Shown one piece after another: positions 12,401 to 21,017 of a DNA stretch of 58,386 nt (its first letter is position 1; each line of letters begins with the position of its first letter). Made by a program: the position numbers and the translations under genes. The notes under the pieces are model-generated. The model saw only the letters and a list, made by a program, of their open reading frames with translations, made no database searches and had not been told where the DNA came from. The DNA comes from Segatella copri (lineage in GTDB: Bacteria; Bacteroidota; Bacteroidia; Bacteroidales; Bacteroidaceae), in assembly GCF_019127135.1 (NCBI RefSeq), contig NZ_JAHOEA010000024.1:1-58386 (forward strand). Direction: 5' to 3'.

Positions 12401-12715
12401 ACGGCTCCTTCTAATGACGGATTCATCAAAATCCAGTTGGGCAAGATTGGTGATGTGGCACGTGTGCTGGTCAACGGCAAGCAATATGGTTATGCCTGGA
12501 CAGCTCCTTACGAGGTGTATGTTCCGAAGCGCGACCTGAAGAATGGCAGCAACGAAATACAGATTGTTGTAGCCAATACCTGGCACAATGCGCTGCAGGG
12601 TGCTGGCGAGGGAAAGGCTCCGTTTAAGGGAATCTGGACCAATGCCAAATATCGCACCAAGAGCAAGGCGCTTCTGCCTGCCGGATTACTCTCCACGATT
12701 AACATCGTGTATTAG
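9485..12715 (+). CDS. GH106-like alpha-L-rhamnosidase
   Basis: A 1076-residue secreted enzyme resembling glycoside hydrolase family 106, which releases alpha-L-rhamnose from rhamnogalacturonan-type glycans. After a signal peptide (MNKKKRYTVMALSALLVAST), the mature protein opens with AKPWTFWYWMYGAVSKAGI and LVGMKNVGLGGTYLMPI, the aromatic-rich barrel start seen in GH106. A central barrel (~residues 40-650) contains HIDSWECGSQNWG and SHESIAPTFPADG, and a C-terminal galactose-binding-like beta-sandwich (~970-1076) contains IQLGKIGDVARVLVNGKQYG. The 7-bp repeats upstream leave no clear ribosome site. Its presence with PL1 lyases supports a rhamnogalacturonan or pectin target. Family assignment is by recognition of sequence patterns, not by search. 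Confidence 0.82.
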   Translation: MNKKKRYTVMALSALLVASTMAHNDEAKPWTFWYWMYGAVSKAGIHADLVGMKNVGLGGTYLMPIRGVSERPEYQGEAAQLSPKFWEMVDYSFQQADSLGLDMGIHICDGFALAGNPSILPAESMQKVVWTDTIVGGGKKIEGMQMWQPESYKDGKLQPAGSEGGYYQDIAAFAIRCKEKPQLFKPEKIEYTEAVSTAKGYYLAAKPASITYSFHKPVTVRSMRVVPNGNNIQSQRLLVQASDDGINFRDIKQLVPPRQGWQNTMCDYTFSLPTTTARYFRFSWTPEGTEPGAEDLDAAKWKPLLKLENILLSNQPMINQYEGKSGAVWRIETDAAAKSETVAMADVLPLKLENGMVMGVMVNGNLMNKLPKGTWRLLRMGHTSTGQTNATAGTGKGLEVDKFSPAAVRKLFNSWYALFLNRPHSDVVKYLHIDSWECGSQNWGYQFAEEFKVRCGYDLIPYLPIMAGVPMESASRYEQVLKDIRLTINDLINEKFFKTFTDLAHEQDIEVSHESIAPTFPADGLQHYQYADNPMGEYWLNSPTHDKPNDMLDAVSGAHIYNKNIVQAEGFTEVRGVWNETPAMLKPMLDRNLALGMNKLFFHVTAHNPWMDRKPGMTLDGIGLFFQRDNTWYPEARGFVDYITLCQNYLQQGRPVVDIAVFTGEEIPSRSLTPDKLVPMLPGVFGAERVASEQKRMANVGIPMEESPVGVTHSANILDLKDWCNALHGYKYDSMNKDALLKWNFEYSPKGKLPGNQDYRILVVPQSANTLSAEVKAKIEELREEGIIIIDKPYQAKDFSQYGIEPDVVLPENMDYAHRCVLEATGRKDIYFLTNQEDKERQITATFRTRTSKIRQVVKLSLPAYGSAFVILSNKEDMQVISQTGHKLVEEEGAGFTENYPSVLAVADKWKVHFDDICKDTTVTLPFDWSKSADEKMKYYSGHVTFTSSFEWGDSIPVSAEEKMEVPAEKTKTAPSNDGFIKIQLGKIGDVARVLVNGKQYGYAWTAPYEVYVPKRDLKNGSNEIQIVVANTWHNALQGAGEGKAPFKGIWTNAKYRTKSKALLPAGLLSTINIVY

Positions 12716-12826
12716 TTAATAGTTGATAGTTAATAGTTGATAGTTTATAATTAATAGTTGATAGCAAGACTGCTCATTTAACATTTAACACTTAACATTC
12801 AACACTCAACACTTAACGCTTAACAT
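12716..12826. repeat. 7-bp-period arrays between GH106 and SASA genes
   Basis: Two blocks. At 12716-12764 seven heptamers alternate TTAATAG and TTGATAG (one TTTATAA). At 12778-12826 seven heptamers are variants of TTAACAT, TTAACAC and TCAACAC. Together they fill almost the whole gap between the genes. Confidence 0.85.
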
Positions 12827-12834
12827 TGAATAAA

Positions 12835-14262
12835 ATGAAGAAACTGTTATGTTCAGCTCTGCTGCTTGCCATGACTCTGGCAGCGCAGGCAGAAGTGAAA
12901 CTGCCAAAAATCTTTGGCGACAATATGGTATTGCAACAGCAGACGGAATGCAACCTCTGGGGTACTGCTGATGCCAACAAGGTGGTAAAAGTGCGTGCTT
13001 CCTGGAACGGCAAGACCTATAAGACTCAAGCCGATGCCCAGGGAAAATGGGCGATGAAGATAGAAACGCCTCAGGCTGGCGGTCCTTATGAACTGAGTCT
13101 GAGCGATGGAAAGGAACTGAAACTTCACAATATCCTGATTGGTGAGGTCTGGATCTGTTCGGGTCAGAGTAACATGGAGATGCCGATGAAGGGATTCAAG
13201 GCACAGCCTGTTGCGGGCACTCCTGAAGAACTGATGCTGTGTAAAGACCAGCAGTTGCGCCTCTTTACGGTTCAGCGCAATGCCCAGTTGCATCCTGTTG
13301 ATACGGTGGCTGGCGACTGGAAGGAAGCTGATGCTGCAAGCGTTCGTGAGTTTAGCGCTGCTGCTTATTATTATGGTAAGACGTTGCGCCAATCGCTGGG
13401 TGTACCAGTAGGTCTGATTGTTACTTCCTGGGGCGGTAGTGCCTGTGAGGCATGGATCAATGGCAATCTCATCAAGAGCGATTGGCTCAAGGCATTCCCT
13501 AAACTTCATACACCTTGGAATGAGGCTGATGTGAAGAAATATCAGCAGCGCTGTCCTTCGGCTCTCTATAATGGTATGCTCCATCCGCTCATCGGTTACA
13601 CCATGAAGGGTGTTATCTGGTATCAGGGTGAGGATAACTGCAATCGCTATGCAACTTATGCCGACCAGATGCAGACCCTGGTAAACAGTTGGCGTAAGGA
13701 ATGGAAGCAGGGGATTTTTCCGTTCTATTATTGTCAGATTGCACCCTACGATTATAGTCTGATAAAATGGAAAAACAACAGTGCCCTGCTTCGTGAAAAG
13801 CAGATGGAGGCAGAGAAGCGCATCAGCAACTGCCGTATGGCTGTATTGCTTGATGCCGGTCTGGAGTATGGCATCCATCCACGTAAGAAGAAGGAGGTGG
13901 GCGAGCGTCTGGCTCTGCTTTCTCTTGCCAATACTTATGGTCAGAAGGGATTGCCTGATTTCGCTGTCTACAAGAGTGTTGAGTTCAAGGGCGATACCGC
14001 TGTAGTCAGCTTCGACCGCAGCAAGGAGTGGGTTTACTTCAACAATGATCCTAAGAGCGACAACTTCGAGATTGCCGGCGAAGACCAGGTATTCCACAAG
14101 GCACAGGCTTGGATTTCACGCAACAAGGTTTATGTAAAGAGTGAGGAAGTGAAGAAGCCTGTGGCTGTGCGCTATGCGTTCAAAAACTGGGTTGTGGGCG
14201 ATCTTTTCCACGATGGTCTGCCTGTCAGCTCTTTCCGTACTGATGATTGGGAAGTGAAGTAA
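12835..14262 (+). CDS. SASA-family carbohydrate acetylesterase
   Basis: A 475-residue secreted esterase of the sialate O-acetylesterase (SASA) type, here likely removing acetyl groups from pectic sugars. The signal peptide is MKKLLCSALLLAMTLAAQA. The nucleophile is S112 in GQSNMEMPM; GGSACEAWI and GVIWYQGEDNC are further SGNH-type blocks, and D340 with H348 (DAGLEYGIHPRKK) complete the catalytic set. A C-terminal beta domain follows. Start set at ATG 12835; an upstream TTG (12826) lies in repeat DNA. In a PUL with PL1 and GH106 enzymes, de-acetylation would open the backbone to lyases and rhamnosidase (inference). Confidence 0.88.
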   Translation: MKKLLCSALLLAMTLAAQAEVKLPKIFGDNMVLQQQTECNLWGTADANKVVKVRASWNGKTYKTQADAQGKWAMKIETPQAGGPYELSLSDGKELKLHNILIGEVWICSGQSNMEMPMKGFKAQPVAGTPEELMLCKDQQLRLFTVQRNAQLHPVDTVAGDWKEADAASVREFSAAAYYYGKTLRQSLGVPVGLIVTSWGGSACEAWINGNLIKSDWLKAFPKLHTPWNEADVKKYQQRCPSALYNGMLHPLIGYTMKGVIWYQGEDNCNRYATYADQMQTLVNSWRKEWKQGIFPFYYCQIAPYDYSLIKWKNNSALLREKQMEAEKRISNCRMAVLLDAGLEYGIHPRKKKEVGERLALLSLANTYGQKGLPDFAVYKSVEFKGDTAVVSFDRSKEWVYFNNDPKSDNFEIAGEDQVFHKAQAWISRNKVYVKSEEVKKPVAVRYAFKNWVVGDLFHDGLPVSSFRTDDWEVK

Positions 14263-14286
14263 TAGTTTATAGTAAATAGTTTATAG
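14263..14286. repeat. Short 7-bp-period array at SASA / GH2 junction
   Basis: TAGTTTA, TAGTAAA, TAGTTTA and a partial TAG fill the 24 bases between the esterase stop and the next ATG. Confidence 0.7.
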
Positions 14287-16863
14287 ATGAGATATTACAT
14301 ATTGATGGCTATGATGCTTTTGCTGGGCACAGGTTCGGCAAAGGCATCGGCTTACGATGATACATCGGTGGCGGGTTTGTTTCCTGTCAGCAACCAGGGA
14401 CGCGAGGTGTGGAATTTCAATCCCAACTGGCGGTTCCATCTGGGTGATGTGCTGGGCGCAGAACGTGCCGACTATGATGATACAAGCTGGGGGGTAGTTT
14501 CTACCCCTCATAGTGTGAAACTGGAACCAGCTGAGGCTTCGGGTTGCCGCAACTATCAGGGTATAGCCTGGTATCGCAAAACCTTTATCGTGCCGGGCAA
14601 TCGCTCTGAAATCTATTTCGAGGCGATAATGGGCAAGCAGAAGATTTATGTGAACGGCAAACTGGCTAAGGAGCACTTCGGAGGTTACCTGCCTGTTATC
14701 GTCAACCTGAAAGAGCAGGGACTGAAGAAGGGCGATAAGTGTGTGGTGGCTGTGATGGCTGACAACTCTAATGACAAGAGTTATCCTCCTGGCAAACCGC
14801 AGTATACACTCGACTTTGCTTATCATGGTGGTATCTATCGCGATGTATGGCTTATTAATAAGAAGGAGGTTTCTATCACCAACGTGATTGAAGCCGACCG
14901 CCGTGATGCCGGCATCTTCGTTCATTTCTCGGATATTTCAGAGAAGCAGGCGAAGGTGTTTGTTGATGTCGACTTGCAGAATGTGGGCGGAAAGGCACGC
15001 AAGGTGAAGGTGGAGCAGAGTCTGCTGGATGCTTCGGGCAAGGTGCTCAAAACCGTTTCGCAGAATGTGCTCCTGGCAGCAGGCGATGCACATCAGACCG
15101 TCAGACAGATGTTCTCTGTCAGGAATCCGCATCTCTGGTCGCCGGAGACACCTTATTTATATAGTGTGGTTACCCGCATCAAGGACGGTAAGCAGGTATT
15201 GGACGGCGGAAAAACCAAGTTGGGTATCCGCAGCTTCGAGTTCCGTGGCAAGGAAGGTTTCTGGCTCAACGGCAAGAAATACCGTCAGTTTATCGGTGCC
15301 AACCGTCATCAGGATTTTGCTTATGTGGGCAATGCCCTTCCCAACAGTCAGCAATGGAGAGATGTGCTCCGTCTGAAGAATGCAGGTTTCAACATCATCC
15401 GTACTGCCCACTATCCTCAGGATCCGTCGTTCATGGATGCCTGCGATGAACTCGGAATCTTCATCATCGTGGCTACACCGGGCTGGCAGTATTGGAACAA
15501 GGACCCTCAATTTGCTGAGCGTGTGTTCCAGAATACCCGTGAAATCATCCGTCGTGACCGCAACCATCCTTCGGTTCTGATGTGGGAGCCTATCCTGAAT
15601 GAGACCCGCTATCCTAAGGATTTCGCCCTGAAGTCGCTGCAGTTGACCAAGGATGAGTATCCTTATCCATATCGTCCTGTGGCTGTTGCCGACTGGAATT
15701 CGGCAGGTGTCAAGGAGAATTATGATGTGGTTTACGGATGGCCGGATATGGATATGAGCGGCATCAGCCAGTGTGTCTTTACCCGAGAGTTTGGTGAGTA
15801 TGTGGATGACTGGTATGCGCATAACAACCTGAACCGTGCCAGCCGCAGCTGGGGTGAGAAACCGATGCTGACCCAGGCTTATTCTCTGGCAAAGACTACC
15901 GAGGAGATGCACACACCGGGACAGTTTATCGGTGGTTGCCAATGGCATCCTTTCGATCATCAGCGTGGCTATCATCCAGATCCTTACTGGGGCGGTATCT
16001 ATGATGCATTCCGACAGAAGAAGACTGCTTATTATATGTTTGAGTCACAGCGCAGCGACCAGCCATTTGTGCATATCGCTCACGAGATGACCCAGTTCAG
16101 CGATGCCGATGTGACGGTATTCTCTAATTGTGACAGCGTTCGTCTTACCACCTATCAGGGTGCCCATACCTATACTTTGCCAGTTCTTCATCCTATGGCA
16201 GCCGCCTTTAATGCCCCTGTGGTATTCAAGAATGCCTGGGATTTCTGGGAGGCTCGCGAATACAGTTATAAGAAGAAATCTCCTCAGATGGTAGTGATGG
16301 TAGCAGAGGGATACAAGGATGGCAAGGTGGTTTGTACCGACCAGCGCATGCCTTCCCGCCGCAGCACCAAACTCCGTCTTTATGTTGATGAGATGGGCAA
16401 ACCGCTGGTGGCTGATGGCAGCGACTTTGTGGTTGTGGTAGCCGAAGTGACCGATGATAACGGTCATGTTCGCCGTCTGGCTAAAGAGAATATCCGCTTT
16501 ACCCTGGAGGGTGAGGGCGAAATCATTGGCGATGCCAGCATCAATGCCAATCCGAGAGCCGTAGAATGGGGTAGTGCTCCTATCCTGGTGCGCAGCACGA
16601 TGAAGCCGGGCAAGATTAAGATTCATGCCGAGGTTCAGTTCCCGGGTACTCATGCTCCTACTCCTGCCGACCTGGAGATAGAGAGCGTAGCTTATCAGGG
16701 AACCATGATGATGGGTACAAAGACTGCCAAGTCTGCCACTTCATCATCTGTTCAGAATACTTCTTCTGCCACTTCTTCTTCTCATGAGTTTACACCCGAG
16801 CAGAAGGCAAAGATGCTGAAAGAGGTAGAAGACCAGCAGGCTGATTTCGGTATCAATAATTAA
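14287..16863 (+). CDS. Secreted GH2 glycosidase (third)
   Basis: An 858-residue GH2 family protein with signal peptide MRYYILMAMMLLLGTGSAKA. Order: jelly-roll domain (FNPNWRFHLGDVLGA...; YHGGIYRDVWLI), Ig-like domain, TIM barrel with probable acid/base E439 (PILNETRYP) and nucleophile E501 (TREFGEY), then a beta-sandwich with GEGEIIGDA typical of the DUF4982/Big-like tail. The C-terminus is a Ser/Thr-rich stretch (SATSSSVQNTSSATSSS) followed by a charged helix. It differs from the other two GH2 proteins in its nucleophile block, so a different beta-linked sugar or linkage is likely. Part of the 6597-16863 operon-like run. Confidence 0.88.
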   Translation: MRYYILMAMMLLLGTGSAKASAYDDTSVAGLFPVSNQGREVWNFNPNWRFHLGDVLGAERADYDDTSWGVVSTPHSVKLEPAEASGCRNYQGIAWYRKTFIVPGNRSEIYFEAIMGKQKIYVNGKLAKEHFGGYLPVIVNLKEQGLKKGDKCVVAVMADNSNDKSYPPGKPQYTLDFAYHGGIYRDVWLINKKEVSITNVIEADRRDAGIFVHFSDISEKQAKVFVDVDLQNVGGKARKVKVEQSLLDASGKVLKTVSQNVLLAAGDAHQTVRQMFSVRNPHLWSPETPYLYSVVTRIKDGKQVLDGGKTKLGIRSFEFRGKEGFWLNGKKYRQFIGANRHQDFAYVGNALPNSQQWRDVLRLKNAGFNIIRTAHYPQDPSFMDACDELGIFIIVATPGWQYWNKDPQFAERVFQNTREIIRRDRNHPSVLMWEPILNETRYPKDFALKSLQLTKDEYPYPYRPVAVADWNSAGVKENYDVVYGWPDMDMSGISQCVFTREFGEYVDDWYAHNNLNRASRSWGEKPMLTQAYSLAKTTEEMHTPGQFIGGCQWHPFDHQRGYHPDPYWGGIYDAFRQKKTAYYMFESQRSDQPFVHIAHEMTQFSDADVTVFSNCDSVRLTTYQGAHTYTLPVLHPMAAAFNAPVVFKNAWDFWEAREYSYKKKSPQMVVMVAEGYKDGKVVCTDQRMPSRRSTKLRLYVDEMGKPLVADGSDFVVVVAEVTDDNGHVRRLAKENIRFTLEGEGEIIGDASINANPRAVEWGSAPILVRSTMKPGKIKIHAEVQFPGTHAPTPADLEIESVAYQGTMMMGTKTAKSATSSSVQNTSSATSSSHEFTPEQKAKMLKEVEDQQADFGINN

Positions 16864-16948
16864 TAATGCGTAACCGGAGTGTTCTATGCAGAAGATTCCG
16901 TTTACGTAATCGTTATCGTCTTGAAATCTTCAAAAAACAGAAAGTTTA

Positions 16949-16980
16949 TTGGAGATTTCAAGACTTTTTTTGTACTTTTG
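16949..16980 (+). promoter_or_regulatory. Promoter of the HTCS-like regulator gene
   Basis: TACTTTTG at 16973-16980 is an exact TAnnTTTG box and a TTG at 16949-16951 lies 21 bp upstream of it. Transcription would be expected to start about where the GTG codon at 16986 lies, implying a leaderless or nearly leaderless message. Confidence 0.7.
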
Positions 16981-16985
16981 CATAC

Positions 16986-19901
16986 GTGAAACGATATTTT
17001 ACCATACTTCTCTGTTCGCTTTATGCCTTGTTGGGTATGGCGCAGAACAATATGCAGGTAGCCCATTATTCTACGAAGGAAGGGTTACTTCACGACATCG
17101 TATACTGTTCTCTGAAGTCGAAAGACAGTTTCCTGTGGTTTGGAACCTGGTTCGGCTTATCCCGTTTCGACGGTTCCCGTTTTGCCAATTATTCTGATGC
17201 TTACAACTCTTCTTCCGACCAGCCACCCCGTAAGGTAGAATGGTTGGCAGAAGATGCTCTGGGCAATCTCTGGATCAAGACGCTCGACTGGAAACTCAGC
17301 GTCTTCTTCAAGCAGACCGAACGTTTCGAAGATGTCTATGAAGAACTGAAACCTTATGCCCGTAATCTGCAGGTCATCAAGATTCAGGCAGATGGTACCG
17401 GCAAGATTCTCCTGCTCACCAAAGACAAGAACCTGCTTCTTGCAGAAACATTAAAGGATGGAAACATCCGTATCCAGACGCTGGTAGATGCCCGGAAGTA
17501 TATCAATACGTTCAATTATCAGTTGCGCCAGGATGTGGTACAGCTGAAGGCTTCGCGTGCCAACTATGTAGGAAAGGATTATCAGATTTATTCCGTTCCT
17601 GTTACTGCGAAAAACAGGAAGTGGACGCTCGGCATGTGGCAGCAGTATTTCGCCCGTAAATCGAAGGAACATTTTGTTTATCATACCCCGAACGGATGTG
17701 TGTGGCAGTTGGATGAGTCGCATACCGCCCTGGTGTGCCGTAATCCGAAGACCGGATGGGAACGCCGTTATCCGGTTTCGGGCGTAGGTAAGGTGGTGGA
17801 GCCTAAGTTCATCGCTACCTCTCATCATGGTTACTTCTATCTTTCCGGTGCTGGCGAAATTATCTATATTGATCCGCAGACGATGGAAGGCGTTAACCTG
17901 GCTTTCCTTCCTAAGTTCCAAGACCATAAGTCAGACAGCCACTTCCTGCACATGAACCTGGACAAGGACGGACTGTTGTGGCTCACTTCTGCTGATAATG
18001 GCATTTACCGTGTCAGTTTCACCCCCAACCAGTTCCGTGTCATCCCTTTGCCGGATGGTGATAAGAGTGGAGTGAAAGCCATCTGCCAGTTGAAGAATGG
18101 TGATGTGCTGGTGGGTGCCCGCAGCAAGAATGTTTATCTGTTGGATATGCAGGGCAGGGTGAAGCAGGTGTTCGATTATGCCCATCATCAAATCGGCAGC
18201 ATTTATCATGCCATGTATGATGACAGGCAGAATCTCTGGCTCTCTACCAAGGGAGACGGATTGGTAAAACTGACTCCCGATGCCTCCAGACCAATAGGGT
18301 ATCGCATCGATCATTACCGTCATGATGCCCGGGATTCTTATTCCATCAGCGGCAACAATGTTTATATGACCTATCAGGATTCCCACCATCGCATCTGGGT
18401 GGCTACGCTGGATGGAGGTCTCAATCTGCTGCAGGAACAGGGCGGAAAGGTGCGCTTCTATAATAAATATCATGGTATGAAAAACTATCCCGGTTACGGA
18501 CTCTACATGGATGCCCGCAACCTGGTAGAGGACAGTCATCAGAGAATGTGGGTAGGAACGATGGACGGACTGATGTCTTTCAAGACAGATTTCAAATCGG
18601 TAGGCGACCTGCGCTTCGAGACTTATCGCAATACCGATATCAATACCCGTGCCAATAGTGATATCTACGGACTTTACAAGGATAACAACAGGCAGGTTTG
18701 GATGTGTACCTTTGGTGGAGGTCTGAGTCGTCTGGATGGTTTTGATGAAGTGACGCATCTGCCTATCCTTACTTCTTTGGGAGCAAAGGAAGGTTTGCAT
18801 AATGATGTCATCATTTCGATTTTAGAGGATAAGATGGGCCGCCTTTGGCTGGTAAATGCCGATGGCTTGTCGTGCTATGATTATCAATCAGACCGCATCC
18901 AGCATTTCGACAATTCCGACGGTTTCCCTGATGTTCAGCTTGAGGAATCTTCTGCGGCTTTGATCCAGAATGGGGAGATATGGCTGGGGTGCAAGGAAGG
19001 AATCCTTGCTTATCAGCCGGAACGTATCCATACCACCCGTCTGCAATATCCTATATATATAATAGGTGGAGAGGTGAACAACCGCGATATCCGCAGTTAC
19101 AATCAGCCAGCCATCCTGGAGAAATCGATGGTTTATACCGATCATCTCACCCTGCGTCATTCTCAGTCGATGTTCACTCTGGAGTTTGCTGCCCTGAATT
19201 TCTGCAATCCGGAGCGCATCAGCTACCGTTACCAGCTGAAGGGTTACGACCATGACTGGCATTATGCCGGCAAGAACCGTCTGGCTTCCTATACCAATGT
19301 GCCGTCGGGAACCTATCAGTTTATCGTAGAGGTAATGGATGCCACCAATCCTGATTCTCACAGCACGAGAGAGCTGACCATCACCATTCTCCCACCCTGG
19401 TGGGCTACGTGGTGGGCTTATCTCATCTACATCATTCTGATATCCGTAGCCAGCTACTATGCTTTCCGCTATGCGAAGTATCAGATTCGGCTGAAGAACA
19501 ATATCTACATCCAGAACCAGCTGGCAGAGTATAAACGCAAGTTTAATGCCGAACAGCAGGATAAGCAGTTTGCCGACAAGGTGCGCCGGTTTATGGAAGC
19601 CAACTTGACTAATGCCGATTTCGAGATAGATATGCTGGCACAGGAATTGGGCATGAGCCGTTCAGCCTTCTTCAAGAAGACGAAGGCTGTGATGGGCTGT
19701 TCGCCAAGCGATATGGTGAAGGATTTCAAACTGAGTCATGCCGTAGAATTGCTGAAGCATTCCGGCCAGAGTATCACAGATGTAGCCTACAGTTGCGGCT
19801 TCACCGATGTAGGCTATTTCGGCAAGTGCTTCCGTAAGAAATATGGCATGTCGCCAAGAGAGTATGTCGCGCAGCAGCAGGAGAGTGAAATAAAAAAATA
19901 A
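16986..19901 (+). CDS. Kinase-less HTCS-like regulator (propeller, Y_Y_Y, TM, AraC)
   Basis: A 971-residue transmembrane regulator. GTG 16986 is preferred since it directly follows a strong promoter and begins a signal/TM segment (KRYFTILLCSLYALLGMAQ); the frame is open up to ATG 16866 but that part overlaps the promoter. The periplasmic part has repeated two-component-type propeller blades (FLWFGTWFGLSRFDG, LWLSTKGDGLVKL, IWVATLDGGLNLL, MWVGTMDGLMSF, VWMCTFGGGLSRL) and a Y_Y_Y domain (YRYQLKGYDHDW). One TM helix (~803-827) is followed by only ~45 residues and then an AraC-type HTH (~869-965). No HisKA, ATPase or receiver domain is present, unlike classical hybrid two-component systems. It presumably senses PUL-derived oligosaccharides and controls this locus. 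Confidence 0.88.
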   Translation: MKRYFTILLCSLYALLGMAQNNMQVAHYSTKEGLLHDIVYCSLKSKDSFLWFGTWFGLSRFDGSRFANYSDAYNSSSDQPPRKVEWLAEDALGNLWIKTLDWKLSVFFKQTERFEDVYEELKPYARNLQVIKIQADGTGKILLLTKDKNLLLAETLKDGNIRIQTLVDARKYINTFNYQLRQDVVQLKASRANYVGKDYQIYSVPVTAKNRKWTLGMWQQYFARKSKEHFVYHTPNGCVWQLDESHTALVCRNPKTGWERRYPVSGVGKVVEPKFIATSHHGYFYLSGAGEIIYIDPQTMEGVNLAFLPKFQDHKSDSHFLHMNLDKDGLLWLTSADNGIYRVSFTPNQFRVIPLPDGDKSGVKAICQLKNGDVLVGARSKNVYLLDMQGRVKQVFDYAHHQIGSIYHAMYDDRQNLWLSTKGDGLVKLTPDASRPIGYRIDHYRHDARDSYSISGNNVYMTYQDSHHRIWVATLDGGLNLLQEQGGKVRFYNKYHGMKNYPGYGLYMDARNLVEDSHQRMWVGTMDGLMSFKTDFKSVGDLRFETYRNTDINTRANSDIYGLYKDNNRQVWMCTFGGGLSRLDGFDEVTHLPILTSLGAKEGLHNDVIISILEDKMGRLWLVNADGLSCYDYQSDRIQHFDNSDGFPDVQLEESSAALIQNGEIWLGCKEGILAYQPERIHTTRLQYPIYIIGGEVNNRDIRSYNQPAILEKSMVYTDHLTLRHSQSMFTLEFAALNFCNPERISYRYQLKGYDHDWHYAGKNRLASYTNVPSGTYQFIVEVMDATNPDSHSTRELTITILPPWWATWWAYLIYIILISVASYYAFRYAKYQIRLKNNIYIQNQLAEYKRKFNAEQQDKQFADKVRRFMEANLTNADFEIDMLAQELGMSRSAFFKKTKAVMGCSPSDMVKDFKLSHAVELLKHSGQSITDVAYSCGFTDVGYFGKCFRKKYGMSPREYVAQQQESEIKK

Positions 19902-20017
19902 AGTTTTTTATAAAAAATCTCAAAAAAGGTGATTACAGCGTGAACCAATGTGCGTCTTTTAGGCAGTTGAAACAAACAAATTAAATGTTGGCTAATCGAT
20001 TTTTACCTAAAAGGCAA

Positions 20018-20911
20018 ATGAAACAAGTGTCTTATCATAGTAGGTTTGTATTGGTTCTGTTATTTACGTTGTTGAACACTTTACCAATATGCTCACAGGC
20101 GGCAACTCCTAGGTACAGGATAGCTGCTTGCGACTGGATGATGCTGAAACGACAGAAGCTGGGCGAGTTTAAACTGGCTCATGAATTAGGAGCAGATGGC
20201 GTTGAGGTTGACATGGGCGGATTGGGTAAACGCGTGTTATTTGATAACCAGCTTAGAGAACCACAACAGGCAGAAAAGTTTCAGGCTGCAGCCCGTCAGT
20301 ATGGCGTAGCTGTTCCTTCTATGGCGATGAGTGGTTTCTTCGCTCAGAGTTTCCTGACTCGTGATAATTATCAAGACCTTTTGAAAGATTGTTTCCTGAC
20401 GATGAAACTCTTTGGCAGCAAGGTGGCTTTTCTTCCACTCGGAGGTAGCGGAAAAGACTGGAAGCAGGAAGGCTGTGCAGCATATCTGCAGATGGTTTCT
20501 CGCCTTCGCACAGCTGGTGAGATGGCAAAGCAGGAGGGTATCACCATCGGTATCAGAACAGGTATGGATGCTAAGTTTGATAAGAAACTGCTGAAGAAAG
20601 TAGGCAGCAGTCAGATTAAGGTCTACTACAATTTCCAGGATGCAGCCGATCATCATCGTGATATCTGCAAGGAACTCCGGAAGTTGGGTGCCCAGCGTAT
20701 CGTCCAGATACATGCTTCCAATACAGATAGCGTAAATCTCCAGGAAGACCCGGAAATTAACCTTCCGAAAATCAGGAAGACGCTTGACAAGATGAAATGG
20801 AGCGGCTGGCTGGTGGTAGAGCGGAGCCGTGATGTAAAGAGGGTAAGAGACGTGAAATATAATTTCGGTAGAAACATCGCTTACTTAAAACAGGTATTTC
20901 AAGAGCGGTAA
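20018..20911 (+). CDS. Exported sugar isomerase/epimerase-like TIM-barrel protein
   Basis: A 297-residue protein of the xylose-isomerase-like TIM-barrel superfamily. ATG 20018 (MKQVSYHSRFVLVLLFTLLN) gives a signal peptide ending at SQA; the upstream ATG 19985 would add 11 residues before it. Barrel blocks include LAHELGADGVEVDMGGLGK, VAFLPLGGSGKDW, KVYYNFQDAADHH, IVQIHASNTD and a C-terminal WSGWLVVERSRDV. Acidic residues at strand ends (EVD, VVERS) fit metal-dependent sugar isomerases, but substrate is unknown. Placed between the regulator and the SusCD operon, it probably acts on a sugar released in the periplasm. Confidence 0.75.
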   Translation: MKQVSYHSRFVLVLLFTLLNTLPICSQAATPRYRIAACDWMMLKRQKLGEFKLAHELGADGVEVDMGGLGKRVLFDNQLREPQQAEKFQAAARQYGVAVPSMAMSGFFAQSFLTRDNYQDLLKDCFLTMKLFGSKVAFLPLGGSGKDWKQEGCAAYLQMVSRLRTAGEMAKQEGITIGIRTGMDAKFDKKLLKKVGSSQIKVYYNFQDAADHHRDICKELRKLGAQRIVQIHASNTDSVNLQEDPEINLPKIRKTLDKMKWSGWLVVERSRDVKRVRDVKYNFGRNIAYLKQVFQER

Positions 20912-21017
20912 CAGTTTCGGGGAATAACTGGAAAACTACTTTTTTATGATTAGAAAAGTGTAAATCGTGTTAGAAAAGAAATAAATAAAAATATAGTTAA
21001 ACCTAAAAAAGACAATT

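Noticed and set aside
16866..16985. Upstream extension of the regulator frame
   Set aside because: Basic, non-family sequence that overlaps the promoter at 16949-16980.
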